Assembly (NCBI GenBank): GCA_905372495.1
Contig: CAJPPG010000001.1
Location: forward strand, 1-63,840
Direction: 5' to 3'
Source: Candidatus Saccharimonadota bacterium
GTDB taxonomy: Bacteria > Patescibacteriota > Saccharimonadia > Saccharimonadales > Saccharimonadaceae
Length of the DNA stretch: 63,840 nt
Positions 23,565-31,421 of this stretch are shown here, in pieces. Position 1 is the stretch's first letter. The number at the start of each line of letters is the position of its first letter. Position numbers and translations under genes: made by a program. The notes under the pieces were generated by a model, which searched no databases, was not told where the DNA came from, and worked only from the letters and a program-made list of their open reading frames with translations.

Positions 23565-26174
23565 ATGGATATAAGCGCACAAAACAATATGAAAGATTCT
23601 GCCAGTAGTCAATCTGGCCCTTCCTCAAGCGCAAAGACTCCGCGATCAGATTCTTTAGGCTTTGGTATTAGTCCTCAAGAGTTGCCTGAAAAAGTTGCTG
23701 AAAAAATCCAGCGTGGCGCAAATATTCTTATTGCGCTTTCCAAGGATCCCAATCTCGACGAAATATCTGCTGCCATCGCTCTTGCCATTGTTTTAGATCA
23801 GCAGAAGAAGCACGTCACAGCGATTTATTCAGGCAAAACTCCAAATGCCCTTGAATTCTTGAAGCCCGAAGACACCTTTGAAAAGGACACCAGTAGTCTA
23901 CAGGACTTCATCATTGCATTAAACAAATCTAAGGCCGACCACCTCACTTATAAACTTGATGGTGATTATGTGAAAATTTATATCACTCCATACAAGGGTC
24001 AAGTCAAGAAAGAGGACCTCGAATATTCTTATGGTGACTACAATGTTGATCTCGTGATCGTTTTTAATGTTAATGCCGGCAGCGAGATTGATTCTGCTCT
24101 TTCGGAATATGGCCGTATCATGCATGACGCCAGCGCCATTAATATTACCTCAGGCTTGCCTGGTCGTTTTGCTGATCTTGAATGGAGTGATCCTGAAAAG
24201 TCCTCAGTCTGTGAGATGGTTTATGATCTTTTGAAAGAGCTTGAGATTACCAATCTTTCTCAAGAGATCGCGACTGCCCTATTAACAGGTATCCTTTCTG
24301 CCACGGAGCGTTTTTCCAACAGTCGCACTAAGCCGACTACTATGGCTGTTGCATCAAAGCTAATGGAGGCTGGTGCTGACCAACAATTAATCTCTGCTAA
24401 TATCCTTAAGCCAGAGACTCCACCTACTCCAGAAAACTTAGCTACGCCAGGCGCTCCTGTCACTTCAGAGACTCCAATTTCTTCAGGCACTCCTGCAACT
24501 CCAGCGACTCCAATTTCTTCAGGCACCACCGCTACTTTAGGGGTTCCAATCCCTTCAGAGACTCCAACCGCCGCAGAGGCTCCAACTGTTTCTAATCCTA
24601 ATAATACCGATAATGGACTCAAGGAACTTGAAGAGCTCGTTAATCAAAATCTCGCTCAAACCACTAATACTCAAAATAACCAAGAAGCATCCTCGGCAGC
24701 TTCTCAACTGCCAAATCTTCCAAGCGAAGGACCAAGTCTCTCCACTGTTCCACTTACTACGGGTAGTGTAATGGATGAATTGGCTCGTATGACTACGTCA
24801 ATAACCAACACGAATCAGGAAATTAATAACTCTGTAAGTAATCCTGGTTCACAGACACAGGCAGCTCCGCAGGCTCAAAATATCTCAGAAATCCAGGCTA
24901 CCTCACAAACTCAAGTTACACCACAAGCTCAAGCCACTTCGCAGATTCAAGCTGCTCCTGAGATCCAAGCCGTTCCCGAAACTCAGCCAGTCTCTCAGGT
25001 TCAGCCAGAGGTTCAACCACAGACTTACGTCAGCTCACAAGCTTTTGTGCAGCCTCAACCCCAAACCCAACCTCAGCCGCAAATGCAACCTCAACCACAA
25101 GTGCAGCCTCAACCACAAGTTCAATCTCAGCCCCAAGTTCAACCTCAGCCACAGTTTCAATATCAACCCCAACCTCAACTAGCTCCTCAGCCCACTTTCC
25201 AATCTTATCCTCAGCCACTACCTTCTGAGCAATCAATTTCTACTCCCTCGATGCAGCCTCAGTCTCCTCCGGTCAACCCATTGCCTTTTCAATCTAGCCC
25301 AGGTATTGTAGGTAATACTATTTCCGATCCAGTTGTCGAATCTGGGGAGGATATGAGTCGACTCATGGATGAAGTTCTCGCCGAACCGTCACCAATTCAA
25401 AATCCGGTTGGCTACCAAAGTCTTGTTAATCAAGGTGATTATATCAATCAATCATTATCTCAGAGTCCTGCTCCAACCTCACAGCCAACGCCTACTCATC
25501 CTCTATCTATTGGTCAACAGCCAATCGTCAATTATGTTCCTGGTCAAAATATTGCCACCCTGTCAGCTCCAGCCATGCCCACTATGCCACAGAATGCTAA
25601 CTATCCTAACCCTGAATACACAAATACTATTCCAAAATATTCTACTCTACCCATTCCAACGATGCCAATTGACCCAACTTCGGCTGTCTCAACTCCAGTC
25701 TCGCAGCCAGCTCCAAATATGCAACCAACTCCAGAATCGCAGTCAGCTCCAGTCTTGCAACCAATTCCAGAATCGCAACCAACCCCGAATTTTCAGCCAG
25801 CTCCGGCTACCCCTTCTGATCCAATGGCGGACTTTATTCAAGCCACTCCACCAGCCACTAGTACTCCTATCCCAGATTTTTTGCAGCCTGAAGCCTTTTT
25901 ACCTCCGGCACCGACACCAGTAGTCCCAACTCAGCCTGCCCCGGTCCAGAGTGTCTATTCTACGCAATCCAACACTCCTAATATGCCATTGCCACCAGTC
26001 ACTCCTGAAGGTTTACCAACTCCTCCAATTATCGAACCTATTCCTCAGGTCACTCCGGCTCCCCAGACTTCTTCAACTCTTCAGGTTTCTCCAGTCCCCC
26101 AGACTTCTCCAGCCCCCCAACCGACTAGCGCTCCTGCTGACCCTTCCGCCTTCCGTATCCCAGGTACCTATTAG
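23565..26174 (+). CDS. Inactivated DHH-fold protein with a long Pro/Gln-rich tail
   Basis: 869 aa, no signal peptide. Residues about 40-290 have the layout of a DHH phosphoesterase (NrnA/exopolyphosphatase superfamily): NILIALSKDPNLDEISAAIALAI for motif I, VDLVIVFN for motif II, then SDPEKSSVCEMVYDLLKEL and ATALLTGILSATERFSN. The expected IDHHxxN motif III is replaced by ITSGLPG and motif I has lost an Asp, so hydrolysis is unlikely. The remaining 570 residues are low-complexity Pro/Gln/Thr/Ser, including perfect PQ dipeptide runs near residues 495-545. The protein may have become a scaffold or ligand-binding protein. No clear ribosome site is seen; ATG 23589 is an alternative start. Confidence 0.75.
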   Translation: MDISAQNNMKDSASSQSGPSSSAKTPRSDSLGFGISPQELPEKVAEKIQRGANILIALSKDPNLDEISAAIALAIVLDQQKKHVTAIYSGKTPNALEFLKPEDTFEKDTSSLQDFIIALNKSKADHLTYKLDGDYVKIYITPYKGQVKKEDLEYSYGDYNVDLVIVFNVNAGSEIDSALSEYGRIMHDASAINITSGLPGRFADLEWSDPEKSSVCEMVYDLLKELEITNLSQEIATALLTGILSATERFSNSRTKPTTMAVASKLMEAGADQQLISANILKPETPPTPENLATPGAPVTSETPISSGTPATPATPISSGTTATLGVPIPSETPTAAEAPTVSNPNNTDNGLKELEELVNQNLAQTTNTQNNQEASSAASQLPNLPSEGPSLSTVPLTTGSVMDELARMTTSITNTNQEINNSVSNPGSQTQAAPQAQNISEIQATSQTQVTPQAQATSQIQAAPEIQAVPETQPVSQVQPEVQPQTYVSSQAFVQPQPQTQPQPQMQPQPQVQPQPQVQSQPQVQPQPQFQYQPQPQLAPQPTFQSYPQPLPSEQSISTPSMQPQSPPVNPLPFQSSPGIVGNTISDPVVESGEDMSRLMDEVLAEPSPIQNPVGYQSLVNQGDYINQSLSQSPAPTSQPTPTHPLSIGQQPIVNYVPGQNIATLSAPAMPTMPQNANYPNPEYTNTIPKYSTLPIPTMPIDPTSAVSTPVSQPAPNMQPTPESQSAPVLQPIPESQPTPNFQPAPATPSDPMADFIQATPPATSTPIPDFLQPEAFLPPAPTPVVPTQPAPVQSVYSTQSNTPNMPLPPVTPEGLPTPPIIEPIPQVTPAPQTSSTLQVSPVPQTSPAPQPTSAPADPSAFRIPGTY
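25051..25200 (+). repeat. Gln-Pro dipeptide repeat region
   Basis: Imperfect 12- to 18-nt units encode QPQPQxQ variants (QPQPQTQPQPQMQPQPQVQ and so on). Synonymous codons alternate between copies, so the repeat is kept at protein level rather than being a fresh DNA expansion. Confidence 0.85.
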
Positions 26175-26177
26175 ATT

Positions 26178-26206
26178 TTGACAGACTTGTCGTTTTTAAC
26201 TATTAT
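26178..26206 (+). promoter_or_regulatory. Promoter of truB
   Basis: Consensus TTGACA (26178-26183), 17-nt spacer, TATTAT (26201-26206). The predicted start is within about 2 nt of the truB ATG at 26215, so the mRNA has practically no leader. Confidence 0.75.
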
Positions 26207-26214
26207 CATTAGTA

Positions 26215-26901
26215 ATGAATACTCAAGATGACCCACAATCACAGGACATTATCCTTATTGATAAGCCGGCTGGACTTAGTTCCTTTGGTGTGGTTGCTAG
26301 AGTACGTCGCCGCCTTTCGATGGAGGCAGGGAAGAAAGTGAAGGTTGGTCATACTGGTACTCTTGATCCCTTCGCCACTGGCCTACTCATTCTTCTCACA
26401 AATAAAGCCACAAAACTGTCGAACCAGTTTTTAAAGCTTGATAAATGGTATGAAGCCATTCTCTGTCTCGGTAAAACCAGTACCACTGGCGACCCTGAAG
26501 GGGAGATTATGGATTATAATCTAGTGGATAAGCCTTCGCTCCAGGAAGTAGAGCCAGCAGTTGCTAAGTTTGTCGGAAAAATTATGCAAACTGTGCCAGC
26601 TTTTTCTGCCATCAAAATTAATGGCCAACGTGCCTATCAACTAGCTCGCCGCGGTGAAGAGGTTTCTATGCCAACCCGTCAAGTCGAAATCTATTCTATT
26701 GAGATCCTAAGTTATGATTATCCCGAGCTCGTAATCAGAACTCACGTCTCCAGCGGCACTTATATCAGAACACTTGGTGAGGATATTGGTAAAGCGCTGG
26801 GGGTTGGTGCTTATCTCACGGCTCTTCGTCGCACTCAGGTTGGCGATTATCAAATAAAGAAAGCCGTATCCTTATCAGATTTTATGGGCGAAAAAGAATG
26901 A
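26215..26901 (+). CDS. truB: tRNA pseudouridine-55 synthase
   Basis: 228 aa, modifies U55 in the T loop of most tRNAs. Family motifs are DKPAGLSSFGVVARVRR, GHTGTLDPFATGLLILL with the catalytic Asp, KWYEAILCLGKTSTTGDPEGE, and VSSGTYIRTLGEDIG. The C-terminal PUA-like domain of longer TruB proteins is missing, as in many reduced bacteria. It has its own consensus promoter and starts without a leader. It lies directly upstream of rpsO, a conserved order in bacteria, but here each gene has a separate promoter. Confidence 0.96.
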   Translation: MNTQDDPQSQDIILIDKPAGLSSFGVVARVRRRLSMEAGKKVKVGHTGTLDPFATGLLILLTNKATKLSNQFLKLDKWYEAILCLGKTSTTGDPEGEIMDYNLVDKPSLQEVEPAVAKFVGKIMQTVPAFSAIKINGQRAYQLARRGEEVSMPTRQVEIYSIEILSYDYPELVIRTHVSSGTYIRTLGEDIGKALGVGAYLTALRRTQVGDYQIKKAVSLSDFMGEKE

Positions 26902-27007
26902 TGGGAGTTTAGATATCACTACTTATTAGATTGCCATTTAAAAATTTTAAAGAAAGTCATCTGTTACCCTTGTAGAATCTCTCTTTGCGTGGTATAATTC
27001 ACCCAAT

Positions 27008-27274
27008 ATGATTACAAAAGAGAATAAAGCTAAGGCAATTGCTGCTACTGCCCGTGACAAAAAGGACGTTGGTTCTCCAGAGGTTCAGGTTTCTATTCTA
27101 ACTGAGCGCATCAAAGAAGTAACCGAACACGTTAAGGTCAATAAGCATGATTTCATGGCTCGTCGTGGACTTATGCAGATGGTTGGTCGCCGCAAACGTC
27201 TTTTGAAGTATCTTGAGAAAACCAACTTCGACCTTTACAAGGACACAGTTGCAAAACTCGGACTCCGCAAATAA
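27008..27274 (+). CDS. rpsO: Ribosomal protein S15
   Basis: 88 aa, standard length; binds the central domain of 16S rRNA. The core DVGSPEVQVSILTERIKEVTEHVKVNKHD, then GLMQMVGRRKRLLKYLEKTN, is typical. TGGTATAAT (-10 at 26993-26998, TTGTAG 17 nt upstream) lies 9 nt before the ATG with no ribosome site, so the leader is at most a few bases. That leaves no room for the S15 autoregulatory leader known from other bacteria. A strong terminator follows. Confidence 0.97.
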   Translation: MITKENKAKAIAATARDKKDVGSPEVQVSILTERIKEVTEHVKVNKHDFMARRGLMQMVGRRKRLLKYLEKTNFDLYKDTVAKLGLRK

Positions 27275-27277
27275 ATT

Positions 27278-27302
27278 AAAAACCCACGTCAGTGGGTTTT
27301 TT
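27278..27302 (+). terminator. Terminator of rpsO
   Basis: AAAACCCAC and GTGGGTTTT around loop GTCA, followed by a T run. Confidence 0.9.
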
Positions 27303-27334
27303 GATGTCTCTTTTTTAATAAGGCGGCAATCTGG

Positions 27335-27355
27335 AAAACCCCACGCGCGGTGGGG
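27335..27355 (-). terminator. Terminator of the minus-strand gene at 27376-28005
   Basis: CCCCAC and GTGGGG form a 6-bp G/C stem (27339-27355). Read on the minus strand it is followed by TTTTCC. Confidence 0.55.
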
Positions 27356-27375
27356 CTTCAGAATAGATCATAGCT

Positions 27376-28005
27376 TTAGGTGGGGTTTCGTCTTGTAGCG
27401 ATTCCGACTATCACAGGCTTGTCAGACCCCTGTGCGAAAGATGCATCAATATAATAATTGATAGCATCTCTAAAGCGTAGTACTGAGTTATTAATCAACT
27501 CATTGATCTCTGTAATGTTTGGGCGCTTCATTTTTCTAACAACCTTCTTCTTTCTATTCGGGTTACTAGAACTATTGTTTTTCTTCTGCTCCCTCCTATA
27601 TCTGTCATAAAACTCTTCATTGGTATAGTGCATGCGCACGTACTTGGCATCATTCATCAAGTCGTAAATGTTACCAGTCACACCTTCTCTGCGAGTGATG
27701 ACCTGATATAGGTTCTTCTCCTGGAAGTAGATCACGTCAGCCGTGTTAAGGTGAAAAGAGATCAGTCTCTGTCCTTTTACCTCTGTTTTGATCATCGTCA
27801 CCACTAGGTCGATATTGCTATCGAGCCTAATCTGTTTCCTCAACGGCACAAAAACCTGTTCAATCAACTGGAAACAGAAATAATTCTCACGTTTTTCCTG
27901 CACTGCGTATGTGTTGTCCTCAAAACCTTTCAGTTGCAACACAATATCCATCGGTGGTATTAAGCCACTGAAATCAAAATAACTACGTATCGTATTGTCA
28001 CTCAT
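27376..28005 (-). CDS. Hypothetical protein with basic linker
   Basis: 209 aa, soluble. The N-terminal half is a mixed alpha/beta domain (FDFSGLIPPMDIVLQLKGFE, then LDSNIDLVVTMIKTEVKGQRL and NTADVIYFQEKNLYQVITRR). A Ser/Asn linker and a strongly basic patch (NPNRKKKVVRKMKRP, about residues 150-164) precede a short helical C-terminus with NNSVLRFRDAINYYID. AAAGGAT lies upstream of the ATG. No family is recognised. The basic patch suggests nucleic acid binding, but nothing more can be said. Confidence 0.75.
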   Translation of the reverse strand: MSDNTIRSYFDFSGLIPPMDIVLQLKGFEDNTYAVQEKRENYFCFQLIEQVFVPLRKQIRLDSNIDLVVTMIKTEVKGQRLISFHLNTADVIYFQEKNLYQVITRREGVTGNIYDLMNDAKYVRMHYTNEEFYDRYRREQKKNNSSSNPNRKKKVVRKMKRPNITEINELINNSVLRFRDAINYYIDASFAQGSDKPVIVGIATRRNPT

Positions 28006-28226
28006 TTTCTACGATCCTTTCTGTCAATGTTCTTGAGCTATAGCTCACAATAGTTCCAAAATTGGTGATTTAAGAAAAACTATCCCCCTTTCTGTCTAGT
28101 TTGATAATAAGATAATCACCGAACAGGCGATATTATAACATAAAAAATCAATATGGCAAAGTATCACTAGTATAGAGCGAACTCACTACCTCGCTCTATG
28201 CAGTATCTGGTTTTCACTTTTCATGA

Positions 28227-28356
28227 TACAATTAATACATAACAATAAAAGGGAAGACGGCGGATAAGTCCCCTAGAGCCTCTGACTTAAGATCTCCTTA
28301 ATTCCATATTTGGCTTACTAGAGTAGTTATCTGGTGTTTTCCCAAGAAAGGAAAAA
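28227..28356 (+). promoter_or_regulatory. Promoter and structured leader of pnp
   Basis: A TGA-TACAAT extended -10 (28227-28232) gives a leader of about 115 nt. GGGAA (28251-28255) can pair with TTCCC (28339-28343), enclosing hairpins TTAAG/CTTAA (28287-28301) and ACTA/TAGT (28317-28327). AAGAAAGGA precedes the ATG. PNPase commonly controls its own leader in other bacteria, so this structure may be autoregulatory. Nothing else is seen in the gap from 28006. Confidence 0.45.
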
Positions 28357-30522
28357 ATGGAAATAATTAATCCAACCGGCAAGCACACTTTTAGTGTGTC
28401 CACGGATTTTTGTGGACGCGAATTAAAAATTGAAGTTAACCGTGTCGGTTTTCGTACAACCTCATCTGTCCTCGTTACTTACGGTGACACCGTTGTGCTT
28501 GGTTCAGTCGTCGTTAGTGAGAAGCCAGTCGTTCAAGATTTCTTCCCACTCTCCATCGACTATGAAGAAAAATTCTATGCAGCCGGTAAAATTTCAGGTT
28601 CAAAATTTATTAAACGAGAAGGTAAACCTGCTGATGAAGCTGTTTTGATTGGTCGTCTCATCGATCGTCCAATCCGTCCTCTCTTTCCTAAAGGCTATCG
28701 TCAAGAAGTTCAGGTTGTTACAACCGTTCTCTCAATGGATCCAAGCTTCCGTCCAGATGTTATTGCTATGCTTGCCGCTTCCGCAGCTCTTCTAAACGCT
28801 GGCGTACCTTTTGATGGACCAGTCGCTGGTCTCCGTATCGGCCGTATTAATGGTCAATTCAAAGCTTTCCTCTCTAAAGAGGAGCGTGAACAGTCGGATC
28901 TTGATCTCGTAGTTGCTGTGAAAGATCAGAAGATTGTAATGGTTGAGGCTGGTGCTAATGAGGTCTCAGAAAATGTGATTATTGATGCTATGCGTTGGGC
29001 TGTTGAATTTGCTCAGCCAGCTCTTGAGCTCCAGAAGAAACTTCGTGATCAACTTAATGTTACTGAAAAACCATACGAGCTTAGTCTTCCAAATTCATTA
29101 ATTATTGAAAAAGTTGAAACTTGGACTCGTGAGCACTTCAAGGGTGAAGATGGTCAAATTGGTACTAAAATCCGTGGTAATGTGCTTGATCGTAAGCGTA
29201 TTGCCGACACCTTACGTGATCAAATGGATGCTGAGTTTGCCTTAGAGCTTGGTGAAGGTGAAACCGATGAAGAGAAAATCGCTGATTATGAGGCACGTCT
29301 CAAAACTGAAGTTCATGATGCATACGAGCTTGCAGCCCATCACGAAGTTCGCCGCGCTATTATTGAAGATGGTGTACGTCCCGACGGTCGCAAATTGAAT
29401 GAAGTCCGCCCTCTAAGTTCTCAGGTCTCAATTTTGCCTCGCGTTCACGGTTCGTCGCTTTTTACTCGTGGTCTTACTCAAGCTATGAACATTGTGACTC
29501 TAGCCCCACTTTCTTACGCGCAGATAGTCGATACTATGGAGGTTACCGATGGCGAGCGCCGCTATATGCATCACTATAATGCGCCAAGTTATACCGTTGG
29601 CGAAATTGGTCGTATCGGTTCTCCAGGACGTCGTGAAATTGGTCACGGCTACCTTGCAGAGCGTGCCCTTATCCCAGTTCTTCCATCTAAAGAAGATTTT
29701 CCTTATGCTATTCGTTCAGTGACCGAAATCATGTCTCAAAATGGCTCTACTTCTATGGCCGCCACCTGTTCATCCTGTCTTGCTCTTATGGACGCTGGTG
29801 TTCCTCTAAAGAGCGCAGTCTCTGGTGTTGCTATGGGCCTTATGCTTGATGGTGATACTCCACATGTCCTCACTGATTTAATGGACGCCGAGGACTTTGC
29901 TGGGGATATGGACTTTAAGGTGACTGGTACTAAGCAGGGAATCACCGCCCTTCAAATGGATATGAAGGTTCATGGTCTTCCAGTTAATATTCTTGAAAAG
30001 GCTATTAATCAATCTCACGAAGGTCGTATTTTTATTCTAGATCATATGCTTTCAATTATTTCTGCTCCTCGCACCGAGCTTTCTCCGTATGCCCCACGCA
30101 TTGAGAAATTAATGGTTAACCCTGATAAAATCGGTGCCATTATTGGTAAAGGTGGCGAAATGATCAATAAAATCACTTCTGAGACTGGTGCAGAGGTTGA
30201 CATTGAAGATTCCGGTCTTATCACAATTTCTGGTACTGATCCTGAGAAGATCCAGCGTGCAATCGACTGGGTTAAAAGCTTAGTTGAAGAGCCTGAAGTT
30301 GGAAAAATTTATAAAGGTAAAGTTGTTAATATTAAAGACTTCGGCGCTTTTGTGAATATTTTACCTGGTATAGATGGTATGCTTCATATTTCGCAAATCT
30401 CTGATAAACGTCTCGACAAGGTTGAAGATGCACTACATCTGGGTGACGAAGTGAAAGTTCGCCTCGAAGCGATTGATGAAAAGGGTCGTCTTTCACTCAG
30501 CATGCGCCACGTTGAGCAGTAA
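28357..30522 (+). CDS. pnp: Polynucleotide phosphorylase
   Basis: 721 aa, standard size. Phosphorolytic 3'-5' exoribonuclease and RNA degradosome component. Two RNase PH-like domains are present (VLVTYGDTVVLGSVV, RPIRPLFPKGYRQEVQ; second domain RPDGRKLNEVRPLSS, FTRGLTQAMNIVTL), joined by the helical linker. A KH domain (KIGAIIGKGGEMINKITSETGAEVDIE) and an S1 domain (YKGKVVNIKDFGAFVNILPGIDGMLHISQI) follow. With RNase J, also in this window, it would be the main mRNA-decay machinery. A long leader precedes it and a strong terminator follows. Confidence 0.98.
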   Translation: MEIINPTGKHTFSVSTDFCGRELKIEVNRVGFRTTSSVLVTYGDTVVLGSVVVSEKPVVQDFFPLSIDYEEKFYAAGKISGSKFIKREGKPADEAVLIGRLIDRPIRPLFPKGYRQEVQVVTTVLSMDPSFRPDVIAMLAASAALLNAGVPFDGPVAGLRIGRINGQFKAFLSKEEREQSDLDLVVAVKDQKIVMVEAGANEVSENVIIDAMRWAVEFAQPALELQKKLRDQLNVTEKPYELSLPNSLIIEKVETWTREHFKGEDGQIGTKIRGNVLDRKRIADTLRDQMDAEFALELGEGETDEEKIADYEARLKTEVHDAYELAAHHEVRRAIIEDGVRPDGRKLNEVRPLSSQVSILPRVHGSSLFTRGLTQAMNIVTLAPLSYAQIVDTMEVTDGERRYMHHYNAPSYTVGEIGRIGSPGRREIGHGYLAERALIPVLPSKEDFPYAIRSVTEIMSQNGSTSMAATCSSCLALMDAGVPLKSAVSGVAMGLMLDGDTPHVLTDLMDAEDFAGDMDFKVTGTKQGITALQMDMKVHGLPVNILEKAINQSHEGRIFILDHMLSIISAPRTELSPYAPRIEKLMVNPDKIGAIIGKGGEMINKITSETGAEVDIEDSGLITISGTDPEKIQRAIDWVKSLVEEPEVGKIYKGKVVNIKDFGAFVNILPGIDGMLHISQISDKRLDKVEDALHLGDEVKVRLEAIDEKGRLSLSMRHVEQ

Positions 30523-30532
30523 TCTAGATATT

Positions 30533-30564
30533 AAAAAAGATTGGCTGAGAGGCCAATCTTTTTT
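30533..30564. terminator. Terminator between pnp and the convergent membrane-protein gene
   Basis: AAAAGATTGGC and GCCAATCTTTT form an 11-bp stem around TGAGAG, with A and T runs on either side. Confidence 0.9.
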
Positions 30565-30580
30565 AGTCTATAATTGATTG

Positions 30581-31324
30581 TTAGATTTCAACGATGCCAG
30601 AATTTTCTTTTACGTTTGGATCCCAACAATAAAGCATAGATTTTCCATCTTTTATTCTCAAATCCTTAAAGACTCGTTTTGCTTCATCAGAGAGGGAATT
30701 GCAGTCTGGAAATCCGTTCCCAGTAAATATCTGCTTCCACTCTCCGTTAGGTAGAGCACGATAGTATCGTGCTACGTCACCTCCGCCAGCTCCCTCAACG
30801 CGTTTTGCTCCGGTCTCTTTATTGGTAATCACCATATATTCGCCACGAATATACATGTTGGCGATTAGATAGGTTGCATCCTTATTGGTGAAGATCTCCT
30901 TAAATGAGATAACCGGCCAGCTATCAACAATTGGCATTCCTTCGCTGTTTTTACCTTTCATCTTTCCCCTTTGTTCACGATCGATCATATCGACCAGGTC
31001 ACCAATCTTAGTATCTACCGCCATTGGCTTTACAATTTCTTTAATCTTAGTGTTCTCAACTTCCGTCTCAACGGCCTTAGTCCCAGTTGCTGTTTCATAT
31101 TTAGAGACTGTTTCGTTTGCCTTTTTTAATTCTTCTTTCGAAGTTTTTGCTTCCTGTTCAAGTTTATTTACTCGTCCTGAAAAAGAAGTACTTACATATG
31201 CTAGTCCACATAAACTAATGATCGTGGCTAAACAAAAAACCGCAGCCATTATCTTCAAGCCACGGTCTTTTTTGTGTTTTACTTTATTGTTATTTATATT
31301 GTCGATGCCATCCATATCGTACAT
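30581..31324 (-). CDS. Single-pass membrane protein, paralogue A flanking ftsK
   Basis: 247 aa from ATG 31324, chosen because TAGGAG lies 5-6 nt upstream; an in-frame ATG at 31342 would place that site inside the gene. One membrane helix (about residues 25-47) is followed by a short coiled coil (VNKLEQEAKTSKEELKKANETVSKYE) and an exported domain with IFTNKDATYLIANMYIRGE, RYYRALPNGEWKQIF and two Cys (FPDCNSLS, MLYCWDP) that may form a disulphide. The same order and motifs occur in 33782-34648 on the other side of ftsK. Family not recognised. Confidence 0.8.
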   Translation of the reverse strand: MYDMDGIDNINNNKVKHKKDRGLKIMAAVFCLATIISLCGLAYVSTSFSGRVNKLEQEAKTSKEELKKANETVSKYETATGTKAVETEVENTKIKEIVKPMAVDTKIGDLVDMIDREQRGKMKGKNSEGMPIVDSWPVISFKEIFTNKDATYLIANMYIRGEYMVITNKETGAKRVEGAGGGDVARYYRALPNGEWKQIFTGNGFPDCNSLSDEAKRVFKDLRIKDGKSMLYCWDPNVKENSGIVEI

Positions 31325-31406
31325 AAAATCTCCTATAACCACACTATATCATAAATGAAACATTTTAAACTAAAAAGGCTTAGGTCGCGCTTATCTATAA
31401 TTATTA

Positions 31407-31415
31407 TGCTATAAT
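31407..31415 (+). promoter_or_regulatory. Extended -10 of ftsK (leaderless type)
   Basis: TGC plus TATAAT (31410-31415) ends 6 nt before the ftsK ATG at 31422. There is no ribosome site. Confidence 0.7.
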
Positions 31416-31421
31416 CTGTCT

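Noticed and set aside
24260..24622. Long minus-strand frame opposite the Pro/Gln-rich region
   Set aside because: Its Val/Glu/Gly/Ala repeats are the mirror of the Pro/Thr/Ser codons of the real gene, with no start signals.
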